DNA of 6,605 nt from Leucobacter sp. GTDB lineage: Bacteria > Actinomycetota > Actinomycetes > Actinomycetales > Microbacteriaceae. The notes beneath the pieces are model-generated. The model did no database searches. It had not been told where the DNA came from and saw only the letters and a program-made list of their open reading frames with translations. Numbering within the stretch: position 1 is the first letter of the stretch; each line of letters starts with the position of its first letter. The stretch lies in contig JAPSIU010000157.1 of the NCBI GenBank assembly GCA_031178565.1, positions 1-6,605 on the forward strand, in the 5' to 3' direction. The translations under genes and the position numbers were made by a program. Shown here piece after piece: positions 1-5,435 of the stretch.

Positions 1-35
1 CTCGCGCCAACCGAAGCCCGGATGCGCCCGGGTCC

Positions 36-545
36 TCACGGCTCCTCGGACACCGGATCGGCTCCGGGCAGCTCGATGAACTCGAGCATGACTCCGAGCT
101 CGTCCGCGGTGTCGAAATACACGTACCCGCCGTCGCCGTCCACGCCGAATCCGAATCCGGACTGGATCGGTGCGTACCCGCGCGCGGCCATGATCCCGGA
201 GGCCTCCTCGAGCGAATCCACGAAATAGCCGATGTGGTGAAGACCGTATCCCCGATCCCGAATCCACTCGTGGTAGATGCTCGGCCCCTGCAGAGGCTGG
301 ATGAGCTCGACCTCCGGCTCGATTCCGGTGGTGATCGCGATCCGGATCGAATAGTCGCCGGGGCGGTCTCGGTAGACGAGCTCTTTCAGCGTCTCCGCGT
401 TGTAGGTGTAGAAGTGCCAGTCGTCCCCGCTGTCGAAGAGCATGCTCCACTGGTCTGCGGCCGCGACAAGGCTCGGCACGAGATAGGCGATCTGATCCGG
501 AGCTCCGAACGGAGGGAAATCGAACTCAGGAAACGGCTTCTGCAT
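36..545 (-). CDS. VOC (glyoxalase/bleomycin-resistance fold) family protein
   Basis: A 169-residue soluble protein with the paired beta-alpha-beta-beta-beta layout of the vicinal oxygen chelate superfamily, which includes methylmalonyl-CoA epimerase, glyoxalase I and extradiol dioxygenases. The first module begins at DQIAYLV (17-23) and ends in VELIQP (79-84). The second begins at GLHHIGYFVDS (101-111) and ends in GVMLEFIE (151-158). Expected metal ligands are visible as His103/His104 and Glu155, with Glu80 in the VELIQP strand. The usual first histidine (D-H-I-A) is Gln18 here, so the metal site may differ from the classical epimerase. The product is cytosolic, with no signal peptide. It is the last gene of the leftward operon seen here, and its ATG lies 20 bp inside the end of the SDR gene, so the two are probably coupled. 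The best guess is an epimerase, lyase or isomerase acting on the operon's intermediate. The family is clear, the reaction is not. Confidence 0.88.
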   Translation of the reverse strand: MQKPFPEFDFPPFGAPDQIAYLVPSLVAAADQWSMLFDSGDDWHFYTYNAETLKELVYRDRPGDYSIRIAITTGIEPEVELIQPLQGPSIYHEWIRDRGYGLHHIGYFVDSLEEASGIMAARGYAPIQSGFGFGVDGDGGYVYFDTADELGVMLEFIELPGADPVSEEP

Positions 546-1296
546 AGGTCATGCCACCATCGACGACAAGGGAGGATCCGGATACGTACGACGACAGCCT
601 ACTCGCCAGGTACACGGCCGCATCGGCGACGTCTCCCGGCACGCCGAAACGGCCGACGGGGATCGTCTTGAGCGCGCCGTCCGACACCATCTCCAGGTCG
701 CTCTCCGTCATCTGCGTGCGGATCACTCCCGGGTTCAGAGCATTGACGCGGATCCCGAACCGGCCGAGGTCGCCGGCGAGTGCGAAGCTCATCGTCTGCA
801 CGGCGCCCTTCGTCGCGCTGTAGATCGGGAGATCGCCGGTCCCGCGCAGGGCGGCGACCGATGACAGATTGATGATGCTCCCGCTCCGTTCTCCGTTGAT
901 CATGGACCGTGCCGCCGCCTGCGCACCGAAGAACACCCCCTTCATGTTGATCGCGACGGCTCGATCGAACTCGGCCTCGGATGCCTCCATGAACGCGGTC
1001 GTCGGCAGCACGCCGGCGTTGTTGACCATCACCGTGACACCGCCGAATTCCTCCGCCGCCTCGACGACGGCGTGGAGCTCCGCGAGTCGCGAGACGTCGG
1101 TCTGCACGAAGCGGCCCACCGCGCCCGCCTCTGCGACCAGTTCGTCGGTCGGACGTCCTCCTTCACGCGGCTCGCGCTGCACGTCGGCGATGAGTACGGC
1201 CTTCGCGCCCTCGCGCGCGAAGGCCGTTGCGATCGCGCGGCCGTTCCCGCTCGCGGCCCCTGTGACGACCGCGACCGCACCCTCGAGCAGGTTCAT
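526..1296 (-). CDS. SDR family NAD(P)-dependent oxidoreductase
   Basis: A 256-residue classical short-chain dehydrogenase/reductase. The Rossmann dinucleotide motif TGAASGNG is at 12-19, with Asp38 at the end of the second strand (IAD), which in this family favours NAD(H) over NADP(H). Other landmarks are Asp67 (TDV), the NNAG motif at 92-95, Asn117, catalytic Ser146 in INLSSVAAL and the Tyr159-x3-Lys163 pair (YSATK). The NPG motif at 188-190 and the C-terminal VVDGGMTY are also typical. Length is normal. It should oxidise an alcohol or reduce a ketone in the operon's pathway. Its ATG overlaps the TGA of the lipoyl-carrier gene by 4 bp, and no convincing Shine-Dalgarno precedes it, so its translation probably depends on coupling. 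Annotations such as acetoin/diacetyl reductase or 3-oxoacyl-ACP reductase are possible but cannot be separated by sight. Confidence 0.93.
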   Translation of the reverse strand: MNLLEGAVAVVTGAASGNGRAIATAFAREGAKAVLIADVQREPREGGRPTDELVAEAGAVGRFVQTDVSRLAELHAVVEAAEEFGGVTVMVNNAGVLPTTAFMEASEAEFDRAVAINMKGVFFGAQAAARSMINGERSGSIINLSSVAALRGTGDLPIYSATKGAVQTMSFALAGDLGRFGIRVNALNPGVIRTQMTESDLEMVSDGALKTIPVGRFGVPGDVADAAVYLASRLSSYVSGSSLVVDGGMTYAEAVS

Positions 1297-1544
1297 GCGA
1301 CGTCGATGACGATCAGGACGCCGCCGACGGGCACGACCTCGCCGATGGCCACCCGGATCTCTCGGACGACGCCGCTGCAGGGCGACTCAACCTCGGTCTC
1401 GACTTTGTCGGTCTCGATGCTGACGAGCGGCTGTCCCTCGGCGACCGCGTCTCCGACCGACACGAGGATCTCGGCGATGTCGGCCTCCTGCATGGTGGTG
1501 CCCCACTTGGGGAGTACGACCTCCTGGGCGGTGCTCATGGTCAT
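1293..1544 (-). CDS. stand-alone lipoyl-domain carrier protein
   Basis: An 83-residue protein consisting of essentially one lipoyl/biotinyl domain. It opens with VVLPKWGTTMQEADI (9-23), the usual start of the lipoyl domain in E2 subunits, and carries the lipoylation motif ETDKVETEVESP with acceptor Lys47. It ends soon after the second half-domain (SGVVREIRV...VGGVLIVID). In the standard pyruvate/acetoin dehydrogenase complexes this domain is the N-terminus of a 400-550 residue E2 acyltransferase. Here the linker, the E1/E3-binding domain and the catalytic domain are all absent. Its position directly after the E1 beta gene (ATGA overlap) says it is the acyl or hydroxyalkyl acceptor of that E1. 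An AAAGGA sequence lies close to the ATG at 1544. A second in-frame ATG at 1538 has a longer spacing to it (9 nt) and could be the true start. The reading frame shows no sign of truncation. Confidence 0.9.
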   Translation of the reverse strand: MTMSTAQEVVLPKWGTTMQEADIAEILVSVGDAVAEGQPLVSIETDKVETEVESPCSGVVREIRVAIGEVVPVGGVLIVIDVA

Positions 1545-2530
1545 GCGTCCTTTCTGACGTCGAGGATGGCCTGTTCGACGTCTCCGGCGGTCACGATGAT
1601 CGCTTCTTCCAGCACGGGGGAGAACGGGATCGGAACGTCCCGGATCGCGACCCGCCGAGGGGCGGCGTGCAGACGATGGAACATCCGCTCCGTCACCGCG
1701 GCGGCGATCTCCGAGGCCAGCGAGCAGGTCATGCGAGCGTTGTCGCAGACCACGAGGCGGCCCGTCTTCTCGACCGAGGTGAAGATCGTGGCCAGATCGA
1801 GCGGGGAGAGGGTGCGCGGATCGATCACCTCGACCGAGACGCCGTGCTCGGAGCCGAGGCGCTCGGCGACGCCGAGAGCCTCGCGCACGAGCACCCCCAC
1901 GGCCACGACGGTGACGTCCGAACCCTCGCGCTTCACCTCGGCCTTCCCCAGGGGGATCTCGTACGCGCCGTCGGGAACCACGCCCTTCGTGCCCGCGAGC
2001 ATGCCGTCTTGCAGATAGATGACCGGGTTGGGGTCGCGGATGGCGGCGATCATCAACCCCTTCGCGTCGTGCGGATCCGACGGCATCACCACCTTCAGAC
2101 CGGCTGTGTTCATCAGCATCGGATGAGGGCTCTCGGAGTGCTGAGCCGCCGATCCGCCGCTCGGGCCGGTGTTCGCGAAGATCGTGAGGGGAAGCTCCAC
2201 CTGCCCGCCCGACATGTATCGCAGCTTGGCCGCCTGGTTCGCGATCTGATCCATGGCGACATACATGAACGAGGAGTACATGAGGTCGACGACCGGGCGC
2301 ACGCCGACCGCTGCCGCGCCGACAGCGGAGCCGACGAAACCGGCCTCCGAGATCGGGGTGTTGCGGATCCGCACGGGACCGAACTCCTTGATCAGCTTCG
2401 AGGTCGCGCCGATGACGCCGCGATCGATGTCCTCGCCGAGGATCACCACGCGCTCATCCTCGCGGAGAGCTTCCGCGAGGCCCTCCCGCATAGCGGCCAT
2501 GAAGTACTTGGGTCTCGGGGCGGCGCTCAT
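1541..2530 (-). CDS. TPP-dependent 2-oxoacid/acetoin-type dehydrogenase E1 component, beta subunit
   Basis: A 329-residue protein of the transketolase-like pyrimidine-binding plus C-terminal transketolase architecture, close to the 325-340 residues usual for E1 beta of pyruvate, branched-chain and acetoin dehydrogenases. Visible landmarks are GEDI (32-35), NTPISEAGFVG with the TPP-activating Glu62, RPVVDLMYSSF (79-88), DQIANQAAKLRYMSGG (94-109), AQHSESPHPML (129-139), GLKVVMPSDPHDAKGL (144-159) and VIDPRTLSPLD in the C-terminal domain (235-245). With E1 alpha it should form the alpha2beta2 heterotetramer that decarboxylates a 2-oxo acid, or cleaves an acyloin, and reductively acylates the lipoyl carrier. 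The start is fixed by an AAGGAGG seven bases upstream and by the 4-bp overlap with E1 alpha. The same frame stays open far upstream of this ATG, but that translation is arginine-rich noise. AcoB-like or PdhB-like is the nearest naming; the substrate is unknown. Confidence 0.94.
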   Translation of the reverse strand: MSAAPRPKYFMAAMREGLAEALREDERVVILGEDIDRGVIGATSKLIKEFGPVRIRNTPISEAGFVGSAVGAAAVGVRPVVDLMYSSFMYVAMDQIANQAAKLRYMSGGQVELPLTIFANTGPSGGSAAQHSESPHPMLMNTAGLKVVMPSDPHDAKGLMIAAIRDPNPVIYLQDGMLAGTKGVVPDGAYEIPLGKAEVKREGSDVTVVAVGVLVREALGVAERLGSEHGVSVEVIDPRTLSPLDLATIFTSVEKTGRLVVCDNARMTCSLASEIAAAVTERMFHRLHAAPRRVAIRDVPIPFSPVLEEAIIVTAGDVEQAILDVRKDA

Positions 2531-3507
2531 CGTCGTTCCTCCTTGCGTTCCGCGAACAAACCGTCGAAGGCGTCCGCAGGATCCGGGTCCGGGCTCTCCT
2601 GAGCGAAGCGGAGAGCGGCGTCGACCCCCGCTCGCTCCTCCTGCTCGATCCGGTCCAGTTCCGCGGAGGTCGCGCTTCCCTCCGTCGTGAGCACTCGGGC
2701 GAACGCCGGGATCGGATCCCGCTCCCGCCAGTACTCCTGCTCCTCCGTCGGGCGGTAGGCGCCCGCGAACGCTTCCTCGCCGAGGTTGTGCCCGCTCCAG
2801 CGGTACGTCCTCGCTTCGATGAGGGTGGGCCCCTCGCCTCTGCGCGCTCGATCGGCGGCGGCGCTCATCGCGGCGTGCACTGCGCGCACGTCGTTGCCGT
2901 CGACCTCGACCCCCGGCACGCCGAGGGGGAGACCGCGCTCGTGGATCCTGCCCGCCGTGAGCTGGTCGTGGCGAGTCCATTCGCTGTAGAGGTTGTTCTC
3001 GCAGACGAAGATCACCGGGGCCTTCCACACGGCCGCCAGATTGAGCGATTCGAGGAGAACCCCCTGGTTGGAAGCGCCGTCGCCGAAGAAGGCGACGCTG
3101 ATCGAGTCATTGCCGAGATAGGCGTCGCCCCACGCCGCTCCCGTGGCGATCGGGATCCCGCCGCCGACGATCCCGTTCGTGCCGATGATCCCGAGGCTGA
3201 AATCGACCGTGTGCATGGATCCGCCGCGCCCTCGGCAGGTGCCCGTGGCCTTGCCGAGCAGTTCGGCCATCATCCCGTCGATGTCGGCGCCCTTGGCGAT
3301 GAGGTGTCCGTGACCGCGGTGCGTGGACGTGATCTTGTCTGTCTTCCTCAGCGCAGAGCAGACGCCCACCGCGACGGCCTCCTCTCCGATATAGAGGTGC
3401 ACGAAGCCGGGAAGCGCCCCGCGCCGGAAGAGCTCGTCGAGCTTCTCCTCGAATGCGCGAATGCGGACCATGCTCCGGTACGCATCGAGCGATACCGTCT
3501 GCGTCAT
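2527..3507 (-). CDS. TPP-dependent 2-oxoacid/acetoin-type dehydrogenase E1 component, alpha subunit
   Basis: A 326-residue E1 alpha subunit of the dehydrogenase E1 (TPP-binding) family. The N-terminus MVRIRAFEEKLDELFRRG (13-30) and GFVHLYIGEEAVAVG (34-48) are typical. STHRGHGHLIAKG follows (61-73), then CRGRGGSMH (91-99). The TPP/Mg site is the GDG motif at 142-144 with NN at 171-172 (FGDGASNQG ... FVCENNLYS). The phosphorylation-loop region TYRWSGHNLGEE (234-245) replaces the HxGHS form of many pyruvate dehydrogenases. The short form of about 326 residues matches acetoin dehydrogenase AcoA and similar E1s rather than long fused E1. The start at 3507 has a strong AAGGGG seven bases upstream, and its ATG overlaps the permease TGA by 4 bp. 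The end overlaps E1 beta by 4 bp. The substrate could be acetoin, another acyloin or a branched 2-oxo acid; the sequence does not decide. Confidence 0.94.
   Translation of the reverse strand: MTQTVSLDAYRSMVRIRAFEEKLDELFRRGALPGFVHLYIGEEAVAVGVCSALRKTDKITSTHRGHGHLIAKGADIDGMMAELLGKATGTCRGRGGSMHTVDFSLGIIGTNGIVGGGIPIATGAAWGDAYLGNDSISVAFFGDGASNQGVLLESLNLAAVWKAPVIFVCENNLYSEWTRHDQLTAGRIHERGLPLGVPGVEVDGNDVRAVHAAMSAAADRARRGEGPTLIEARTYRWSGHNLGEEAFAGAYRPTEEQEYWRERDPIPAFARVLTTEGSATSAELDRIEQEERAGVDAALRFAQESPDPDPADAFDGLFAERKEERR
2538..2544 (-). promoter_or_regulatory. Shine-Dalgarno of the E1 beta gene
   Basis: On the minus strand the bases read AAGGAGG, a perfect match to the anti-Shine-Dalgarno core, seven bases before the ATG at 2530. 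It fixes the start of E1 beta inside a much longer open frame and shows that this gene initiates independently as well as by coupling to E1 alpha. Confidence 0.85.
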
Positions 3508-4979
3508 ATGTTTGCCCCTTCGTTCTTCTTGTCTGCGGCGGCGATCGCGAACATATCCTTCGCCCTGTATCCTCCGAGGCCGCGGCGTCGGTACAGGAGG
3601 TGTGCGGCGACGAGGTGCACGAGACCGGCGACCAGGACCGCCGGAACCGACGCCGTCACCGCGGCGAAGGGTTCGCGGGTCGCGAGCGTGATCGGGTTGT
3701 AGAGATACATGAAGACGAAGATGCCGGCGATCATCGCGAGCAGCGCGCCGAGGTTCACCCCGCCGTGGAACCCGTAGGCGCCTCGGCCGGCGGGTCGGAA
3801 GAGCTCGGGAATCTCGATGACCTGTCGTCGCAGGACGAGATAGTCGGCTGCGATGACGCCGCACACCGAGGCGAGCACGCCTCCGCTGAGCGTCACGAAG
3901 AGCTGGAACTTCTCGACCATGAGCGCCGGGAACAGCGCGAGGATCATCGTGAGCAGGATGTAGGCGCCGGTGATGACGGGCCAGCGGATCCGCTCGAGCG
4001 CGCGACCACCGGCCTGCTTGAGCGCCAGGACCGTTGGATACGCGGCGGACGCGACGCTCGTGATGTTGGCGAACGCGACGAACGCGAGCACCAGAACGCC
4101 GATGACCGGCCCTCCGAGCGGCACCATCCAGGCGGGAGGGTCGGCCTCGCCGAGCGCAAGGGCGGCTGCGAGGCCCACCGTTCCGGCGATCATGCTTCCG
4201 AACAGGAGCCCGATGTACGCACCCCAGATGCTGGTCCGCGGTGTCTTGGTCAGGCGTCCGAAGGAACCGATGGTCTGCCACCAGGCGATGGCCGCGCCCA
4301 CGTTGAACTCGATCGCCATCGCGAAGTTGAGTCGAGGATCTTCGAACGGGGCGAGTGCCGGCGCGGCGCTCAGCTGCTCGAGCGTGGTGTGGGAGAACAG
4401 CATGACGATCATGAGCACCGTGATGATGACGAGCCCCGGCGCGATGAATCTGTTGAGGCGGCCGATGAGCTTCGGGCCGCGGGAGACGACCATCCATGCG
4501 ACGAACAGGGACAGGATCGCGACAGCGGATACGACCGCTCCGTTGAGGTCGTGCGACGTGCCGAAGGCCTGGTTCGACACTTGGACGAAAGCCCGCCCGA
4601 CCATGAGGCCGAGGATCGAGTGCCAACCGACACCGACGAGGAGGACGACGACGAAGACCATGATGCCGACGCCGACCTTGCCCAGAACGCTGCGCAGCAG
4701 GGTGAAATGCTCGATCCCGTAGCGCTGCGTCATGATCGGGCCGCCGAGCAGCATGATCGCGCCGCCGATCGTGTTTCCGATCAGGAGTGCGGCGACGCCC
4801 TCTGTGAAGCCCACCATCAGCGCGGTGGCCCCGCCGATGAGGAAGGCCCACGTGGCGATCGCCAGGCTCACGTTCAGCCAGGTGAAGTCCCAGAAGCCCC
4901 AGAGACGTTCGTTCTCCGTGACGGGAAGAGAGCCGAGCGTGCTCTCGACCTCGACCTGCGATTCGACGGACTTGTTCAC
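3504..4979 (-). CDS. NCS1-family (nucleobase:cation symporter-1) permease
   Basis: A 491-residue integral membrane protein with about 12 hydrophobic helices, roughly at 36-58, 62-81, 102-126, 148-166, 177-195, 222-238, 252-276, 288-313, 334-354, 363-383, 408-427 and 438-461. The N-terminal NERLWGFWDFTWLNVSLAI (23-41), the GVGWHSILG stretch of helix 3 (116-124), WWQTIGSFGRL (233-243) and AADYLVLRR (377-385) are characteristic of NCS1 permeases such as CodB and the hydantoin transporter Mhp1. Members bring in cytosine, purines, allantoin, hydantoins or vitamin precursors with a cation. The start is GTG, overlapping the upstream stop as GTGA, behind a G-rich GGGGGTGG. An ATG start is not available nearby. 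Its place at the head of a dehydrogenase operon makes it the likely importer of the pathway's substrate. The exact ligand cannot be told. Confidence 0.92.
   Translation of the reverse strand: MNKSVESQVEVESTLGSLPVTENERLWGFWDFTWLNVSLAIATWAFLIGGATALMVGFTEGVAALLIGNTIGGAIMLLGGPIMTQRYGIEHFTLLRSVLGKVGVGIMVFVVVLLVGVGWHSILGLMVGRAFVQVSNQAFGTSHDLNGAVVSAVAILSLFVAWMVVSRGPKLIGRLNRFIAPGLVIITVLMIVMLFSHTTLEQLSAAPALAPFEDPRLNFAMAIEFNVGAAIAWWQTIGSFGRLTKTPRTSIWGAYIGLLFGSMIAGTVGLAAALALGEADPPAWMVPLGGPVIGVLVLAFVAFANITSVASAAYPTVLALKQAGGRALERIRWPVITGAYILLTMILALFPALMVEKFQLFVTLSGGVLASVCGVIAADYLVLRRQVIEIPELFRPAGRGAYGFHGGVNLGALLAMIAGIFVFMYLYNPITLATREPFAAVTASVPAVLVAGLVHLVAAHLLYRRRGLGGYRAKDMFAIAAADKKNEGANI
3515..3520 (-). 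promoter_or_regulatory. Shine-Dalgarno of the E1 alpha gene
   Basis: The minus strand reads AAGGGG with a seven-base spacer to the ATG at 3507. It decides the E1 alpha start, because the same frame remains open for hundreds of codons upstream, antisense in style and out of frame with the permease. Confidence 0.8.
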
Positions 4980-5155
4980 AGTGCAGCCACCCCCGCTCCT
5001 ACTGCGCAGATGGCGAGAGTGACCGCCACGAATATCGCGAACTGCTTCCCCGTCAGTCGGCGGTGAACGGGGGAGTCTGCTTCCAGGGTGGTCAGTATCA
5101 GCATCCGTCGGTCGAGTTCCCTGTCGAACTCGATCGCGTTCGATTCAATCGTCAC
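4976..5155 (-). CDS. small single-span membrane protein coupled to the permease
   Basis: A 59-residue hypothetical protein, by the start preferred here. Residues 1-39 are polar and charged (acidic near the start, then DRELDRR and HRR), and residues 40-58 form one hydrophobic helix rich in Ala, Val and Ile that ends at the C-terminus (AIFVAVTLAICAVGAGVAAL). With arginines before the helix, a cytoplasmic N-terminus is likely (positive-inside rule). I do not recognise a named family. The GTG at 5155 has GTGGAG with a six-base spacer. An upstream ATG at 5209 would give 77 residues but lacks a Shine-Dalgarno, and the extra 18 codons have less GC at third positions. Its TGA overlaps the permease GTG by 4 bp, so the two are made together. 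By analogy with small partner proteins of SSS-family symporters (YhdT with PanF, YjcH with ActP), it may be an accessory subunit. That role is inference. Confidence 0.72.
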   Translation of the reverse strand: MTIESNAIEFDRELDRRMLILTTLEADSPVHRRLTGKQFAIFVAVTLAICAVGAGVAAL

Positions 5156-5161
5156 GTGCGG

Positions 5162-5167
5162 CTCCAC
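5162..5167 (-). promoter_or_regulatory. Shine-Dalgarno deciding the small membrane protein start
   Basis: The minus strand reads GTGGAG six bases ahead of the GTG at 5155. The alternative ATG at 5209 is preceded by AGCCCCGGGA, which pairs poorly with 16S rRNA. This favours the 59-residue form over the 77-residue form. Confidence 0.55.
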
Positions 5168-5219
5168 ATCTTTGTCAGCCAGTGTTCCGGGGATGACGCA
5201 TTCGACCATTCCCGGGGCT

Positions 5220-5242
5220 TCGGATCGTCGGTCCCGATCCGA
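5220..5242. repeat. perfect 8-bp inverted repeat, 7-bp spacer
   Basis: TCGGATCG (5220-5227) and CGATCCGA (5235-5242) are exact reverse complements around a seven-base spacer. It lies 65 bp upstream of the preferred GTG of the small membrane protein and 11 bp from the alternative ATG. It could be an operator for a dimeric regulator or an RNA hairpin in the operon leader. No T-run follows on either strand, so it is not an intrinsic terminator. Confidence 0.6.
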
Positions 5243-5313
5243 TGTGTCACTGTATGCGGAATCTGCGGCAGAGGCGAGCGGGATCCATCCGATATCGTGC
5301 AGAAACCTTGGGA

Positions 5314-5330
5314 ATCATCGAGATAATGAT
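5314..5330. repeat. short inverted repeat, possible second operator
   Basis: ATCAT (5314-5318) and ATGAT (5326-5330) are reverse complements around seven bases. The centre (5322) lies 32 bp, about three helical turns, from the centre of the better palindrome at 5347-5361. Arms of five bases can arise by chance, so on its own it is weak evidence. Confidence 0.35.
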
Positions 5331-5358
5331 GGATACTCGATCAGATGAGATTCATAAT
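5330..5358 (+). promoter_or_regulatory. predicted promoter of the Lrp-type regulator
   Basis: TGGATA (5330-5335, four of six matches to TTGACA) is followed after exactly 17 bases by CATAAT (5353-5358, five of six matches to TATAAT). Transcription would begin near 5365, giving a leader of about 70 bases to the ATG at 5436. The -10 box lies inside the 15-bp palindrome, so the regulator would block its own promoter if that is its site. Confidence 0.45.
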
Positions 5359-5361
5359 CTC
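5347..5361. promoter_or_regulatory. 15-bp perfect palindrome, candidate Lrp/AsnC-type operator
   Basis: GAGATT, CAT, AATCTC: two perfect six-base arms around a three-base centre, AT-rich in the middle. Lrp/AsnC regulators typically bind 15-bp palindromes with AT-rich centres, so length and composition fit the divergent regulator next to it. It overlaps the -10 box predicted for that gene, which suggests autoregulation. Assignment to this regulator is inference from proximity. Confidence 0.6.
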
Positions 5362-5435
5362 GGCAATAGTGATATCGATCGGCTGAACTAACGGAAATGC
5401 GGACGGAAGCGATCCGTCTCGAGAGTAGGGGAGAC

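Larger units (their letters stand above)
5156..5435. promoter_or_regulatory. divergent intergenic control region
   Basis: This stretch separates the leftward operon from the rightward Lrp-type regulator. The part from about 5300 to 5396 is clearly AT-richer than the flanking genes, as expected of promoters in high-GC DNA. It carries three inverted repeats (5220-5242, 5314-5330, 5347-5361), listed separately. The word ATCCGAT occurs twice (5237-5243, 5287-5293) and GATATCG twice (5291-5297, 5371-5377). I found one acceptable sigma-70-like promoter toward the regulator. I found no pair of good -35/-10 boxes toward the operon, which would fit activator-dependent expression. Confidence 0.7.

Noticed and set aside
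17..31. A possible hairpin CCCGG-N5/6-CCGGG after the VOC gene as an operon terminator
   Set aside because: The stem is five base pairs and no T-run follows on the minus strand. At the window edge it cannot be judged, so the operon end is left open.
1541..3028. A 495-codon minus-strand frame suggesting an N-terminally extended E1 beta
   Set aside because: The extra 166 residues overlap E1 alpha and are low-complexity Arg/Gly/Ala sequence. The AAGGAGG at 2538-2544 places the start at 2530.
2527..4851. A 774-codon minus-strand open frame containing E1 alpha
   Set aside because: Only the last 326 codons, after the Shine-Dalgarno at 3515-3520, look like protein. The upstream part is arginine-rich and overlaps the permease in another frame, so it is not a fusion protein.
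3453..5066. A 537-codon open frame on the plus strand opposite the permease and E1 alpha
   Set aside because: It is antisense to clear permease and E1 alpha genes. Its translation is rich in Asp, Glu, Arg and His with no recognisable domain, as expected from the complement of high-GC codons.
5221..5396. A sigma-70-type promoter reading leftward into the operon
   Set aside because: Several AT-rich -10-like words exist on the minus strand (CATTAT near 5323-5328, GATTAT near 5354-5359, TACAGT near 5249-5254), but none has an acceptable -35 at 16-18 bases, so no specific promoter is called.
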